Shown here: positions 6,822 to 15,267 of the stretch, one piece after another
How positions within the stretch are numbered: position 1 is the first letter of the stretch
How the letters are laid out: the number at the start of each line of letters is the position of its first letter
Assembly (NCBI GenBank): GCA_947567425.1
Contig: CANOLV010000024.1
Coordinates: forward strand, 1-38,951
DNA: 38,951 nt
From: an uncultured Porphyromonadaceae bacterium
Lineage (GTDB): Bacteria > Bacteroidota > Bacteroidia > Bacteroidales > Muribaculaceae
Direction: 5' to 3'
Position numbers and translations under genes: made by a program
The notes under the pieces: model-generated
Told to the model about the DNA's origin: nothing
What the model saw: only the letters and a program-made list of their open reading frames with translations
Database searches by the model: none

Positions 6822-8978
6822 TTATTCGTCGGTGCTCTGTTCGGCGTAAGCCTTAAGCAGCTTTTCCTGAACGTCGGAGGGTACGAGTTCGTATGACGAG
6901 AACTTCATCGTGAACGAGGAGCGTCCTCCGGTGATTGAACTTAGAGCGGTCGAGTATGACGACATCTCTTTCAGAGGCACTTTTGCGGAGATTTTTTCAA
7001 ATCCGTTTTCGCTGGCCATGCCCATTATTATGGCGCGTCGTCCCTGAAGGTCGCTCATCACGTCGCCCATCACGTCGGCCGGAACCATCACGTCGACATC
7101 GTAGACAGGTTCGAGGATTTTCGGATTGGCATTGCGGAATGCTTCACTGAAAGCGTTTCGGCCGGCCAGACGGAAAGATATTTCGTTGGAGTCTACGGGG
7201 TGCATCTTACCGTCGTAGATGCATACACGCACGTCTCGGGCGTATGATCCGGTGAGCGGGCCTTGTTCCATACGGTCCATAAGGCCTTTCACTATGGCGG
7301 GAATGAAGCGTGCGTCGATGGCTCCGCCCACGATGCAGTTATGCACGACGAGCTTGCCGCCCCAGTCAAGGGGTATCTCCTGGGTGTCGCGTACGCTCAT
7401 CTTGAACTCCTGGTTGCCGAACTTGTAGGTGTCGGGTGCGGGCATTCCTTCGGTGTACGGCTCGATTATAAGGTGTACTTCACCGAACTGTCCGGCTCCT
7501 CCCGACTGCTTCTTGTGGCGGTAGTCGGCGCGGGCGGCTTTGGTGATGGTCTCGCGGTAAGGAATCTTCGGCTCTTCAAATATGATGGGCAGCTTGTCGT
7601 TGTTCTCCACGCGCCATTTGAGTGTGCGCAGGTGGAATTCGCCTTGGCCGGAGAGTATGGTCTGCTTGAGTTCCTTCGACTGCACCACTTCCCATGTGGG
7701 GTCCTCTTCGTGCATGCGGGTCAGGATCTCGCTGAGCTTTTCGGCGTCGCTTTCCGTGACGGGGCGTATGGCGCGCTGATACTTTGGCGCGGGGTATTTG
7801 ATGAAGTCGAACCGATATTCGCATCCTTTCTCGTCGAGGGTATTGCCTGTGCGGACATCTTTCAGCTTGACTGTCGCGCCGATGTCGCCGGCGCACAGTT
7901 TGTCGACCGGGGTCTTGATCTGTCCGCATACGCAGAACACCTGGGCTATGCGCTCCTTCGACTCACGGTCCACGTTTGTCAGGTCGACGCCCGGAGTAAG
8001 CGTTCCGCTCATCACCTTGAAGTAGCTGACTTCGCCGATGTGCGGCTCCACGGTGGTCTTGAACATGAACAGCGACAGCGGACCGTTGCTGTCAGGCTTG
8101 ATTTCTTCGCCGGCGGTGTCGACCGGAGCTGGCATGTCTTCCACGAACGGCACCACATTGCCGAGGAACTCCATCATGCGGCGTACGCCCATGTCCTTTA
8201 TGGCGCTCACGCAGAACACCGGGTATATCGAACGGTCTACCAAACCTTTGCGTATGCCTTCGCGCATTTCATCTTCCGACAGGTGTCCTTGGTCGAAGAA
8301 TTTTTCCATGAGGGTCTCGTCATTTTCGGCGGCCGCCTCGACCAGCTTCTGGTGCAGTTCCTGTGCGCGGTCGAGCTCTTCGGCGGGTATATCCTCGATA
8401 GTGGGCACGCCTCCGTCGGGTCCCCAGGAGTATTTCTTCATCAGCAGCACGTCTATCATGGCGTTGAAGCCGGGACCGGCGTTGATGGGATATTGGATGG
8501 CGGTGACTTTCGGTCCGAAGATTTCGGTCATCTGCTCGATCACGTTTTCGTAGTCGGCCTTTTCGCCGTCGAGCTGGTTGAGCGCGAATATGACGGGCTT
8601 TTTAAGCGATGCGGTGGTGCGGAATATGTTCTGTGTGCCCACTTCCACGCCGTATTGTCCGTTGATGACTATCACGCCTGTGTCGGTGACATTGAGGGCC
8701 GTTATGGCGTTGCCCACGAAGTCGTCGGCTCCCGGACAGTCGATCACATTGAGCTTTTTACCTCCGAATTCGGCATAAAAAATGGTAGAGAACACAGAGT
8801 ATCCATACTCCTTCTCCACCGGGAAATAGTCGCTGACAGTGTTTTTAGCGTCTACGGTGCCGCGACGTTTTATAACTCCACACTCGAAAAGCATCGCTTC
8901 TGCGAGTGTGGTTTTCCCCGAGCCTTTGCTACCGAGCAAGGCTATGTTCTTAATCTCGTTAGTTTGGTAAACCTTCAT
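6822..8978 (-). CDS. fusA2: Elongation factor G paralogue EF-G2
   Basis: 718 residues with the five-domain EF-G layout: GTPase domain with P-loop GSKGSGKTT (16-24), domain II, and domains III-V ending in the EF-G-like YELVPSDVQEKL. The GTPase motifs are abnormal: switch I lacks the RGIT motif (reads EYGYSVFS near 57-64), DTPGHVD is replaced by DCPGADD (80-86) so the catalytic His is Ala84, and NKxD is NQLD (134-137). This matches Bacteroides EF-G2, reported in B. thetaiotaomicron to drive slow translocation without GTP hydrolysis, to accumulate on carbon starvation and to aid gut colonisation. The gene stands alone, away from the ribosomal-protein genes where canonical fusA usually sits. No clean consensus promoter is visible, only two inverted repeats 70-106 bases upstream, which suits special regulation. 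Confidence 0.88.
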   Translation of the reverse strand: MKVYQTNEIKNIALLGSKGSGKTTLAEAMLFECGVIKRRGTVDAKNTVSDYFPVEKEYGYSVFSTIFYAEFGGKKLNVIDCPGADDFVGNAITALNVTDTGVIVINGQYGVEVGTQNIFRTTASLKKPVIFALNQLDGEKADYENVIEQMTEIFGPKVTAIQYPINAGPGFNAMIDVLLMKKYSWGPDGGVPTIEDIPAEELDRAQELHQKLVEAAAENDETLMEKFFDQGHLSEDEMREGIRKGLVDRSIYPVFCVSAIKDMGVRRMMEFLGNVVPFVEDMPAPVDTAGEEIKPDSNGPLSLFMFKTTVEPHIGEVSYFKVMSGTLTPGVDLTNVDRESKERIAQVFCVCGQIKTPVDKLCAGDIGATVKLKDVRTGNTLDEKGCEYRFDFIKYPAPKYQRAIRPVTESDAEKLSEILTRMHEEDPTWEVVQSKELKQTILSGQGEFHLRTLKWRVENNDKLPIIFEEPKIPYRETITKAARADYRHKKQSGGAGQFGEVHLIIEPYTEGMPAPDTYKFGNQEFKMSVRDTQEIPLDWGGKLVVHNCIVGGAIDARFIPAIVKGLMDRMEQGPLTGSYARDVRVCIYDGKMHPVDSNEISFRLAGRNAFSEAFRNANPKILEPVYDVDVMVPADVMGDVMSDLQGRRAIIMGMASENGFEKISAKVPLKEMSSYSTALSSITGGRSSFTMKFSSYELVPSDVQEKLLKAYAEQSTDE

Positions 8979-9047
8979 GTTATTAGAGAGTTTTTTTAGT
9001 GAATAATCGTGTTAACTAATTCGATTCGCAAATTATTAATTTTTTTC

Positions 9048-9084
9048 GAGAATTCCTATTCTCCAATATATGTTACAAAACATA
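9048..9084. promoter_or_regulatory. Two inverted repeats upstream of EF-G2
   Basis: GAGAAT-TCCT-ATTCTC (9048-9063) and TATGTT-ACAA-AACATA (9069-9084) are both perfect 6-4-6 repeats, five bases apart. They precede a degenerate -7-like ATAATTTG. Candidate regulator sites, as the B. thetaiotaomicron gene responds to carbon limitation. Confidence 0.35.
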
Positions 9085-9122
9085 AAAAGGCTTTTTTCAC
9101 ATATTCGTCGGTGCAAGAGGGG

Positions 9123-9452
9123 TCAGATGTCGTGCAGCCATCGGCTGATGTGGGGCGAGGCGCAGCTTAAGCACACCCCGAACCCAATGCCGGCGAGCAC
9201 GCAGGATGTGACTATGTCGTCGACGGTTACTGACTTTGCCGCGGCCATTCCGCCGATCAATGCCGTCCATGCCCATACATACATCAGGAGTGCTACGGCG
9301 TAGGCCGCATACTCGATCCATGCATAGTTGGATGTACGCTTTTCGGGTAGCCGGTTCATCACTTTTCTGGTGAACCATTCCGACTTGGGCGCGGGTGGGA
9401 GGTCGCGCTCAAGCATTGACTTTATATCGAGGTCGGTTATGTCTGGTTTCAT
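9123..9452 (-). CDS. Small membrane protein after ECF sigma factor (DUF5056-like, possible anti-sigma)
   Basis: 109 residues. The N-terminal 40 are soluble and end in WFTRKVMNRLPEK, a pattern I associate with the DUF5056 family that follows ECF sigma genes in Bacteroides. Three membrane helices follow at about 46-60, 62-72 and 84-100. A cytoplasmic N-terminal segment before membrane helices, directly after a sigma gene (47-base gap, same strand), suits an anti-sigma role, though the classic zinc-binding HxxxCxxC motif is absent. Family assignment is from memory. Confidence 0.6.
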   Translation of the reverse strand: MKPDITDLDIKSMLERDLPPAPKSEWFTRKVMNRLPEKRTSNYAWIEYAAYAVALLMYVWAWTALIGGMAAAKSVTVDDIVTSCVLAGIGFGVCLSCASPHISRWLHDI

Positions 9453-9499
9453 AATGGGGTACGTATTTATAATATATTATAATGTATGCCGGTCGTGGC

Positions 9500-10033
9500 T
9501 CATCGGAATGCTTTTGCCATCTTCGCTTTTGACCGCGAGAGGTGCGACTTTATTGTTCCCTCCGGCAGTCCGGTGATTCTGCTGATAGCCTTTATCGGCT
9601 GGTCTTCCAGATAGAAGAGCAGCACTACGGTCCGTTCGGTGTCCGACAGCTGTCGCATGCACCGTTCGGTGTCGATGCGGGCATCGCTGATCTGCCCCGA
9701 GTCGTAGCCGGGATCTGGCGGATTGTCGGAATTTCCCTCGGTCCATCCCGTCTCCCGCCGTCGGCGTACATACGCGTAGTATTCGTTGCAGGCTATCCGG
9801 TAGAGCCAAGTCTTGAATCTGGCCAGCCCCTGAAACGAGCGTATGGCGAGGTATGCTTTCAGGAATGTGTCCTGGGCGAGGTCGTCGGCCAGGGCCGCAT
9901 CGCCGAGCGTGAGGTTCAACAGGAATCGACGCAGACCGTCGTTGTACTCTTCAACCAGACGTCCGAATGCGCGTCGGTCATCACCGGCGGCGCATCGGGC
10001 TATCAGTTGGAGTTCTTCCCATTTAGTAAGCAT
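9500..10033 (-). CDS. ECF-type RNA polymerase sigma factor
   Basis: 177 residues with the two ECF regions: sigma2 (about 20-90; 'FGRLVEEYNDGLRRFLL', 'DDLAQDTFLKAYLAI', 'FKTWLYRIACNEYYAYVRRR') and sigma4 (about 122-175; LSDTERTVVLLFYLEDQPIK, then ISRITGLPEGTIKSHLSRSK). The start codon lies inside the end of the preceding lipoprotein gene (11-base overlap), so the two are translated together. The small membrane protein after it is a likely anti-sigma factor. The operon has no standard TTTG/TAnnTTTG promoter; GCAAC at 10760-10764 (minus strand) resembles an ECF -35 box and could mean autoregulation. Confidence 0.9.
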   Translation of the reverse strand: MLTKWEELQLIARCAAGDDRRAFGRLVEEYNDGLRRFLLNLTLGDAALADDLAQDTFLKAYLAIRSFQGLARFKTWLYRIACNEYYAYVRRRRETGWTEGNSDNPPDPGYDSGQISDARIDTERCMRQLSDTERTVVLLFYLEDQPIKAISRITGLPEGTIKSHLSRSKAKMAKAFR

Positions 10034-10703
10034 CGGTGTTGCGTGTGTCTTCTTGATTGTCGTTCGGGTTGCGCTTTTTCAGAAGCGGGGTCTCATACAC
10101 GATGTAGCCTAAAAGCTTGCCTATACCTATAATAATAGGTATCAACATCAGGGCGGACACCTCTTTCGAATCGACGGCTTGGAAGAATACAAGCAGTCCT
10201 ATGCCCCATGCCAGATAGTTTATGGCCGACTGCAGACGGAATTTTGTCGTCTGCCGGGGCATGACATATTCGTCGGGAAGCGGATAGTTGCGTTCGATGG
10301 CCATGGCTATTACCCGGTTGCGGTCGCGTTTTGACCGGAATATGAAGTAGCATATTATCCACACCATCAGAATCGGGATGAGCGGACCGGTAATCACGGC
10401 TATTATAGCCACATAGCCTACAAACCAGTCGCTGGGGTCGGACTTCTCCACGTGCACGTCCACTTTTACCGTGCCCGGGCTTTCGTACGTGGGCATGTCG
10501 GCGGTGACGTCATATTCCGAAGTACCTTCGATCGAGTTGACTACTATGTTCTGCAGGTTGGAGTCATTGACGTTGACGAGTACATCGTTGAGGCATCTTT
10601 CGAGTTCCGACTTCAGTTCTTCCTGATTGCCGTCAAAGCGCATGCACCCGCTTGACAGGATGAGCAGCAGGGTTGCCGCGGTGGCTGTAAGTATTGATTT
10701 CAT
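10023..10703 (-). CDS. Lipoprotein with membrane domain (DUF6249-like)
   Basis: 226 residues. A lipobox signal peptide ends in LSSGC (Cys20). Residues 25-90 form a periplasmic part, followed by a membrane helix at about 95-118, a short basic loop (RSKRDRNRVIAMAIERNYPL) and two further helices at about 160-178 and 184-200. The second half resembles DUF6249 membrane proteins of Bacteroidetes, often found beside ECF sigma genes (from memory). Its gene overlaps the sigma start by 11 bases. It may sense envelope state for the sigma system; this is inference. Confidence 0.6.
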   Translation of the reverse strand: MKSILTATAATLLLILSSGCMRFDGNQEELKSELERCLNDVLVNVNDSNLQNIVVNSIEGTSEYDVTADMPTYESPGTVKVDVHVEKSDPSDWFVGYVAIIAVITGPLIPILMVWIICYFIFRSKRDRNRVIAMAIERNYPLPDEYVMPRQTTKFRLQSAINYLAWGIGLLVFFQAVDSKEVSALMLIPIIIGIGKLLGYIVYETPLLKKRNPNDNQEDTRNTDAY

Positions 10704-10751
10704 AATGATTGTGTTGTTGTTATGTTTTTTTCTCTTGGATGCGGTCAGGAG

Positions 10752-10795
10752 TAAAAAAGTTGCACCGCCTGCGAAAAAATTTCCGTAAGCGGTGC
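10752..10795 (-). terminator. Terminator of the SPFH gene
   Basis: GCACCGC (10762-10768) pairs with GCGGTGC (10789-10795); on the minus strand a run of six T follows at 10753-10758. Confidence 0.7.
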
Positions 10796-10821
10796 TGCCG
10801 ATTAAAAAAAGTTGTCTTGCG

Positions 10822-11721
10822 TTAGTTTCCGGCGTTCACGACGGGCTGTGCGGCGTCGTCGGCGCACAGTACCACGAGCAGGTTGCCTATCATGGCCGCT
10901 TTCTTGTCGTTGTCGAGCTGTACCACGTTCTCCTCTTCCAGACGGCCGAGTGCCAGCTTTACCATTGACACTGCGCCCTCTACGATCTTTTCGCGTGCGG
11001 TGATTATGGCCGATGCCTGTTGGCGGCGCAGCATCACTGCGGCTATCTCCGGGGCGTAGGCCAGATAGTTGATTCGGGCCTCCACCACTTCTATGCCGGC
11101 CATCGACAGGCGTTCGTTCAGTTTGCTTTCGAGCTGGTCGTTGATCTCCTCGCCGCCTCCGCGCAGTGTCAGTTCATGCGCGTGTTCCTGTCCATGCTCG
11201 TCGTCGTAGGCATATTTTCCGGCCACTTCCCTCAGAGCGGCGTCGCTCTGTATGGCCACGAAGTTTTCAGTGCTGAGATTGATGTTGGCTCCGCGCGAGT
11301 CGAGGTCAAACACGGCCCGGTAGGTGTCCTTGATTTTCCACACCAGAACGAGGCCGATCAGTATGGGATTGCCCACCTTGTCGTTCACTTTGATGGGGTC
11401 TACATCGAGGTTGCGTATGCGGAGCGATATTTTCTTTGTTGTCAGCAACGGGTTTATCCAGTGGTAGCCCACTTTGTAGAATGTGCCGCTGTACTTGCCG
11501 AAAAACACCAGCACCATCGACTCGTTGGGTTCAAGCATAACGTAGCCCTTGGTCATCACAGCCCAGATGATTGAGATTACGATTCCGTCTATGATCTGCC
11601 ACATACCTTCGGACATGTAAAGCCATGCAGCCACGCCCGCCATCAATATCTGGATGAAAATCATGACGAATCCGTTGACGCAGATGCCCCCGTAGGCATA
11701 TTGTGAATTTTTGCCGTTCAT
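10822..11721 (-). CDS. SPFH (band 7) domain membrane protein
   Basis: 299 residues. Two hydrophobic segments near the N-terminus (about 15-35 and 43-58) anchor it. The SPFH domain spans about 63-240 (MLEPNESMVLVFFGKYSGTF, RIRNLDVDPIKVNDKVGNPI, 'AIQSDAALREVAGKYAYDD', then ERLSMAGIEVVEARINYLAY). The last 60 residues form a helix for oligomer formation (RRQQASAIITAREKIVEGAV). Family members build ring-like scaffolds in membrane microdomains and often guard proteases or stress systems. It is a single gene with its own promoter and terminator. Precise role unknown. Confidence 0.85.
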   Translation of the reverse strand: MNGKNSQYAYGGICVNGFVMIFIQILMAGVAAWLYMSEGMWQIIDGIVISIIWAVMTKGYVMLEPNESMVLVFFGKYSGTFYKVGYHWINPLLTTKKISLRIRNLDVDPIKVNDKVGNPILIGLVLVWKIKDTYRAVFDLDSRGANINLSTENFVAIQSDAALREVAGKYAYDDEHGQEHAHELTLRGGGEEINDQLESKLNERLSMAGIEVVEARINYLAYAPEIAAVMLRRQQASAIITAREKIVEGAVSMVKLALGRLEEENVVQLDNDKKAAMIGNLLVVLCADDAAQPVVNAGN

Positions 11722-11754
11722 ACTTTGAAAAGATTTATTCTGTTAATAATATCG

Positions 11755-11786
11755 CAAATGTAAGTTAAATCGGATGATTTCGCAAA
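11755..11786 (-). promoter_or_regulatory. Promoter of the SPFH gene
   Basis: Minus-strand TTTG (11783-11786), 20 bases, TACATTTG (11755-11762), about 30 bases before the start codon. Confidence 0.75.
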
Positions 11787-11819
11787 TTTTCAGACATGTT
11801 AAACAACACACTTACGGCA

Positions 11820-11861
11820 CGACCCGGCACATGCCGCCAATAGGCTCAATGTACCGGGTCG
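11820..11861 (-). terminator. Hairpin after gpmA, end of urease operon
   Basis: 13-bp arms (11820-11832 and 11849-11861, one mismatch) with a small inner GCC/GGC stem, 30 bases beyond the gpmA stop. No T run follows, so it may be a Rho-assisted or 3'-protecting hairpin. Confidence 0.55.
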
Positions 11862-11890
11862 ATCATTGTGGTGTGGGATGTAGATACGTG

Positions 11891-12577
11891 TCAGAGGTAG
11901 TATTCTTTTTGGACGCTGAGGGTGTCGTCGAGTTCAAAGACCCAAGGCTTGCCTGTGGGGATTTCCACGCCGACGATTTCCGAGTCGGAAAGGTGGAGCA
12001 GCATTTTGGCGAGTGCCCGCAGACTGTTGCCGTGGGCCGCCACAAGGATGGTCTCGTACAGGTTCAGCTTGGGCTGTATAAGCTCCGCCCAGCAGGGCTT
12101 CACGCGGGCAATGGTGTCCTTGAGCGATTCGGTCAGCGGCAGTTCTTCAAATGCCAGACCTGAATAGCGGCTTTCGTTGCCGGGATAGCGTGCATCGTCG
12201 AGTGTTAGTGCCGGAGGGGCCACGTCGTAGCTGCGCCTCCAGATGTGGACCTGTTCGTCGCCGAACTTCGCGGCTGTCTCAGCCTTGTTGAGCCCCTGGA
12301 GAGCTCCATAGTGACGTTCGTTAAGGTGCCAGTCCTTTATTACGGGAACCCAGCAGCGGTCCATTGCGTCGGCGGCGATCTCAAGTGTATGGATGGCGCG
12401 CCGGAGGTATGATGTGAAGTAGTAGCGTGGCAGTATGCCTGCTTCGGCCATTTTATGGCCGGCTTCACGGGCTTCCTCCCTGCCTTTATCCGTCAGTTCG
12501 ACATCGGTCCATCCGGTAAACCGGTTCTCAAGATTCCACTGGCTCTGGCCGTGGCGTAGAAGTACGAGGCGTTTCAT
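11891..12577 (-). CDS. gpmA: 2,3-bisphosphoglycerate-dependent phosphoglycerate mutase
   Basis: 228 residues, a usual length. It interconverts 3- and 2-phosphoglycerate in glycolysis and gluconeogenesis through a phosphohistidine. The RHG motif with catalytic His9 (LRHGQSQWN), GWTDVELTDKGREEA, the acid residue in NERHYGALQG and the second His in AAHGNSLRAL are all present. It starts 27 bases after the urea transporter stop on the same strand, with no visible promoter or terminator between, so it probably rides on the urease transcript. No functional link to urea use is evident; a weak internal promoter cannot be excluded. Confidence 0.93.
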   Translation of the reverse strand: MKRLVLLRHGQSQWNLENRFTGWTDVELTDKGREEAREAGHKMAEAGILPRYYFTSYLRRAIHTLEIAADAMDRCWVPVIKDWHLNERHYGALQGLNKAETAAKFGDEQVHIWRRSYDVAPPALTLDDARYPGNESRYSGLAFEELPLTESLKDTIARVKPCWAELIQPKLNLYETILVAAHGNSLRALAKMLLHLSDSEIVGVEIPTGKPWVFELDDTLSVQKEYYL

Positions 12578-12604
12578 AGTATGTGTGAGTTTTTGTTTAT
12601 TCTT

Positions 12605-13576
12605 TTATTTTTTGTTCAGCTTGTACATCGGGAGCATGAAGATCCATGTGGCCACGCAGAACGGAGCTGTCAGAGTGGCTATGCCCACCGGCGACAGGAA
12701 TGCATCCATGCCTGCTTGGACAAATACGGTGAACACGACTCCGGCCAGCGAGTAGAAGAACACTTTGACCGACGGTTTATAGAACGTGCATCCAAGCGCG
12801 ATGCCTGTCAGCACCGGGGAGAAACCGAACAGTCCGGCCGCGATGTCGGCATGGTCGGCATTGAACGCAATGGCTATGAACAGCGATACGGCCGAGGCTA
12901 TCATGGCCCATGCCGCCGCCCAGCGGCTGGATATGGCCAAGGCCACGATGAAGATAATGCCTGTGATCCATGAGTCGACGAGGAATACCTGCGATATGCC
13001 GCGTAGCCAATACTTTATCAAGTCGACGAAAGTATAGGTCATGTCGGGTCCTGTGATGTCGGTCGGCAGTGCGGCTATGGATTCGCCTACCGGAGGAAGC
13101 TGTCCCATAAGTCTGGCCGAAAGGAGTATGAACCACGACACGGCGATGAACGGGAAGGTATAGGAGGTGGTGTTGAACGGAGCGAACACGTTGTTGAACG
13201 CCCTCCGGGCTATCACCGTCATGGCCGCCCCGAGGATCATGGCCACCCATGCCCATACGGTGTTGCCGAGAAATGTGAACACGGCGCATCCTACCAGAAT
13301 GCCGTTGAATCCCCAAAGTCCCTGGTCGCCTTCGTTTTTAGACTCGAAGATATAGCCGGCCGCCGTGGAGACTACCAGTCCGACCAAAGCTCCCCATGCC
13401 ACGAGAGGCGCGGGAGTGCCGTCGGCATAATATGAGCCCCAGAATATGCCGATCATGATTAACAGACCTGTCCAGGCATTGTCCTGGAACATTACTTGGC
13501 CGGCTCCGCGGAGAGTTCCGCGGACTATGTCGGCGAATGACCGCGTGTGCGGCGATAGGGTGGTATTCGTTGCCAT
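12605..13576 (-). CDS. Urea transporter (UT family)
   Basis: 323 residues with about ten membrane helices in two related halves, as in the UT fold. Each half carries the family signature: GLWGFNGILVGCA and GLFGFSPVLTGIA. The protein forms a passive urea channel in the inner membrane. It lies 24 bases after ureD, in the urease operon, so it would feed external urea to the cytoplasmic urease. The symbol 'yut' is used for some homologues; I leave it blank. Confidence 0.92.
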   Translation of the reverse strand: MATNTTLSPHTRSFADIVRGTLRGAGQVMFQDNAWTGLLIMIGIFWGSYYADGTPAPLVAWGALVGLVVSTAAGYIFESKNEGDQGLWGFNGILVGCAVFTFLGNTVWAWVAMILGAAMTVIARRAFNNVFAPFNTTSYTFPFIAVSWFILLSARLMGQLPPVGESIAALPTDITGPDMTYTFVDLIKYWLRGISQVFLVDSWITGIIFIVALAISSRWAAAWAMIASAVSLFIAIAFNADHADIAAGLFGFSPVLTGIALGCTFYKPSVKVFFYSLAGVVFTVFVQAGMDAFLSPVGIATLTAPFCVATWIFMLPMYKLNKK

Positions 13577-13600
13577 TGTTCTAATGTTTATATTGTGTCT

Positions 13601-14542
13601 TTATCTCCAAGGGAAGTCGGGCAGCAGCGGACGGCCTTTTACAGCCTGGCGCACTGTCGATCCGAATTTCCTGACTGTCTCTTTTACCGGTCCGGTCTCC
13701 ATGCCGAGCACTTTCAGAAGCAGTCCTGCATCGTTGGGCAGACGGGTGATTCCGACGGCAAGTTCGCCGTCGTTGAAGAATCCGGCTTCGACATTGTCGT
13801 AGATCTCCTTGGCCTTGTCGGGAGGGGTCAGCACGATCACGTTGGCAAAGATATCGTATTTGCCCATTATGCCCAAATTGCGGATGTCGGAATTTTTAGG
13901 CTCGATGACAAATTTCTCTCTGAAGAGCCTATGCCCATCCGGACGTCTGGCGTCGCAGGTCACGGACAGAATGTCGTATTTATACATCTCGTTGTCCCTG
14001 TGTTTTCGGCCCGATGTGAAGATTTCACTGTAGAATAGCGATGCGGTCGGGTGGCACACGATGTCGGTGTAGCTTGCAAACCTTGCGTCGGTACAGGGTA
14101 TGGTGTGTTCGGGCATGAATTCCAGATAGGAGTCCTCTTCGAGCGTGATGCTTTGGTACATCGCGGAGAAGTTGTCCTTCATCTCCGCGATTTTAGTTGC
14201 CGCGCCGGTAGTGACGTGACCGAATGATCCGGCACGCATCTCGATGTCCTGTTCGTAGCGGTCGCCGTCGACATTGGGTCCTCCGGATGAAAGGATGTAG
14301 ACGACCGGCATCTCCGGCATCCCTTCGTCGCAATACAGCTCTTTCTGCACTATCAGCGGCGCTATGCGTTCGTGGTCGCGCAGGATGCTCTTGCCTTGTG
14401 AGTCTATTTCGAAGCCGAGCCTAAGGTAGCCTACTTTGCCCGGAGCGCCGATATACATGGCGCGGGTGGGGTGGTTGTAGGGCTGCATCTCGTTCATGCT
14501 TGTCAGGCGGGCTATTTCCGGGGAGTTAAGTACATCTTTCAT
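13601..14542 (-). CDS. ureD: Urease accessory protein UreD (UreH)
   Basis: 313 residues, somewhat longer than the usual 270-280. The beta-rich UreD fold is recognisable from GHVTTGAATKIAEM and LEFMPEHTIPCTDARF. UreD docks on apo-urease and, with UreF and UreG, passes nickel to the active site. It is the last of the accessory genes, 32 bases after ureG, a position different from operons in which ureD comes first. Confidence 0.9.
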   Translation of the reverse strand: MKDVLNSPEIARLTSMNEMQPYNHPTRAMYIGAPGKVGYLRLGFEIDSQGKSILRDHERIAPLIVQKELYCDEGMPEMPVVYILSSGGPNVDGDRYEQDIEMRAGSFGHVTTGAATKIAEMKDNFSAMYQSITLEEDSYLEFMPEHTIPCTDARFASYTDIVCHPTASLFYSEIFTSGRKHRDNEMYKYDILSVTCDARRPDGHRLFREKFVIEPKNSDIRNLGIMGKYDIFANVIVLTPPDKAKEIYDNVEAGFFNDGELAVGITRLPNDAGLLLKVLGMETGPVKETVRKFGSTVRQAVKGRPLLPDFPWR

Positions 14543-14574
14543 GATCCGGGGATTTTGAGGTGGATAAAACTATG

Positions 14575-15195
14575 CTACTTTTCGTGGTCAAAAAGGGCCA
14601 TGGTCTTGATCAGTGCCACAAGCTCTTCGATGCCTTCGCCCGTCATGCAGTTGGTGAACACGAATGGTTTTCCCGGACGCATAAGCTTGGAGTCATGGTC
14701 CATTACCTCAAGCGATGCGTGGACATAGGGGGCGAGGTCGGTCTTGTTGATGACAAGGATGTCGCTCTGCGATATGCCGGGGCCGTCCTTGCGGGGAATT
14801 TTGTCGCCCGCGGCCACGTCTATTACATAGATGAAGAAGTCGACAAGGGCCGGAGAGAATGTGAGCGTCAGATTGTCGCCGCCCGATTCGATGAACACGA
14901 TGTCCGTGTCGGGAAATTTGGCTTCCATTTCTTCCACGGCGGCGATATTCATCGAAGGGTCCTCGCGCACTGCCGTGTGTGGGCATGCTCCGGTCTCTAC
15001 GCCGATGATGCGGTCCTCGATCAGCACGCCTTTCAGCATACGGCGCACATGTTTGGCATCCTCGGTGGTCACGATGTCGTTGGTTATGATGAGCACCTTG
15101 AATCCTTCTTTGATCAGGTGCGGTGTGATGGCTTCGATGAGTGCGGTCTTGCCTGAACCTACAGGTCCGCCTACTCCAATTCTGCAAGTACTCAT
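14575..15195 (-). CDS. ureG: Urease accessory GTPase UreG
   Basis: 206 residues, normal length. The P-loop GPVGSGKT lies at 10-17, the nickel-binding Cys-Pro-His motif at 71-73 ([15 protein letters not shown]), SGGDNLT in the middle and the G4 motif NKTDLAP near 150. UreG carries nickel and powers its insertion with GTP. It is 72 bases after ureF, the widest gap among ureE, ureF, ureG and ureD. Confidence 0.96.
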   Translation of the reverse strand: MSTCRIGVGGPVGSGKTALIEAITPHLIKEGFKVLIITNDIVTTEDAKHVRRMLKGVLIEDRIIGVETGACPHTAVREDPSMNIAAVEEMEAKFPDTDIVFIESGGDNLTLTFSPALVDFFIYVIDVAAGDKIPRKDGPGISQSDILVINKTDLAPYVHASLEVMDHDSKLMRPGKPFVFTNCMTGEGIEELVALIKTMALFDHEK

Positions 15196-15267
15196 AATTA
15201 TGTATACAGTGTATTGTAGGGTTTATAGTTGAAATGTTATATATGTGTTAAACGCGCAACCGGTGAA

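Noticed and set aside
7263-8999. A 578-codon open frame on the plus strand opposite EF-G2
   Set aside because: Exactly antisense to a clear EF-G gene, with a His/Val/Phe-rich composition and no recognisable domain; an artefact of codon bias.
9467-9482. 16-bp A/T palindrome between the sigma gene and the small membrane protein
   Set aside because: Only A and T, low information, inside an operon; no reason to call it a site.
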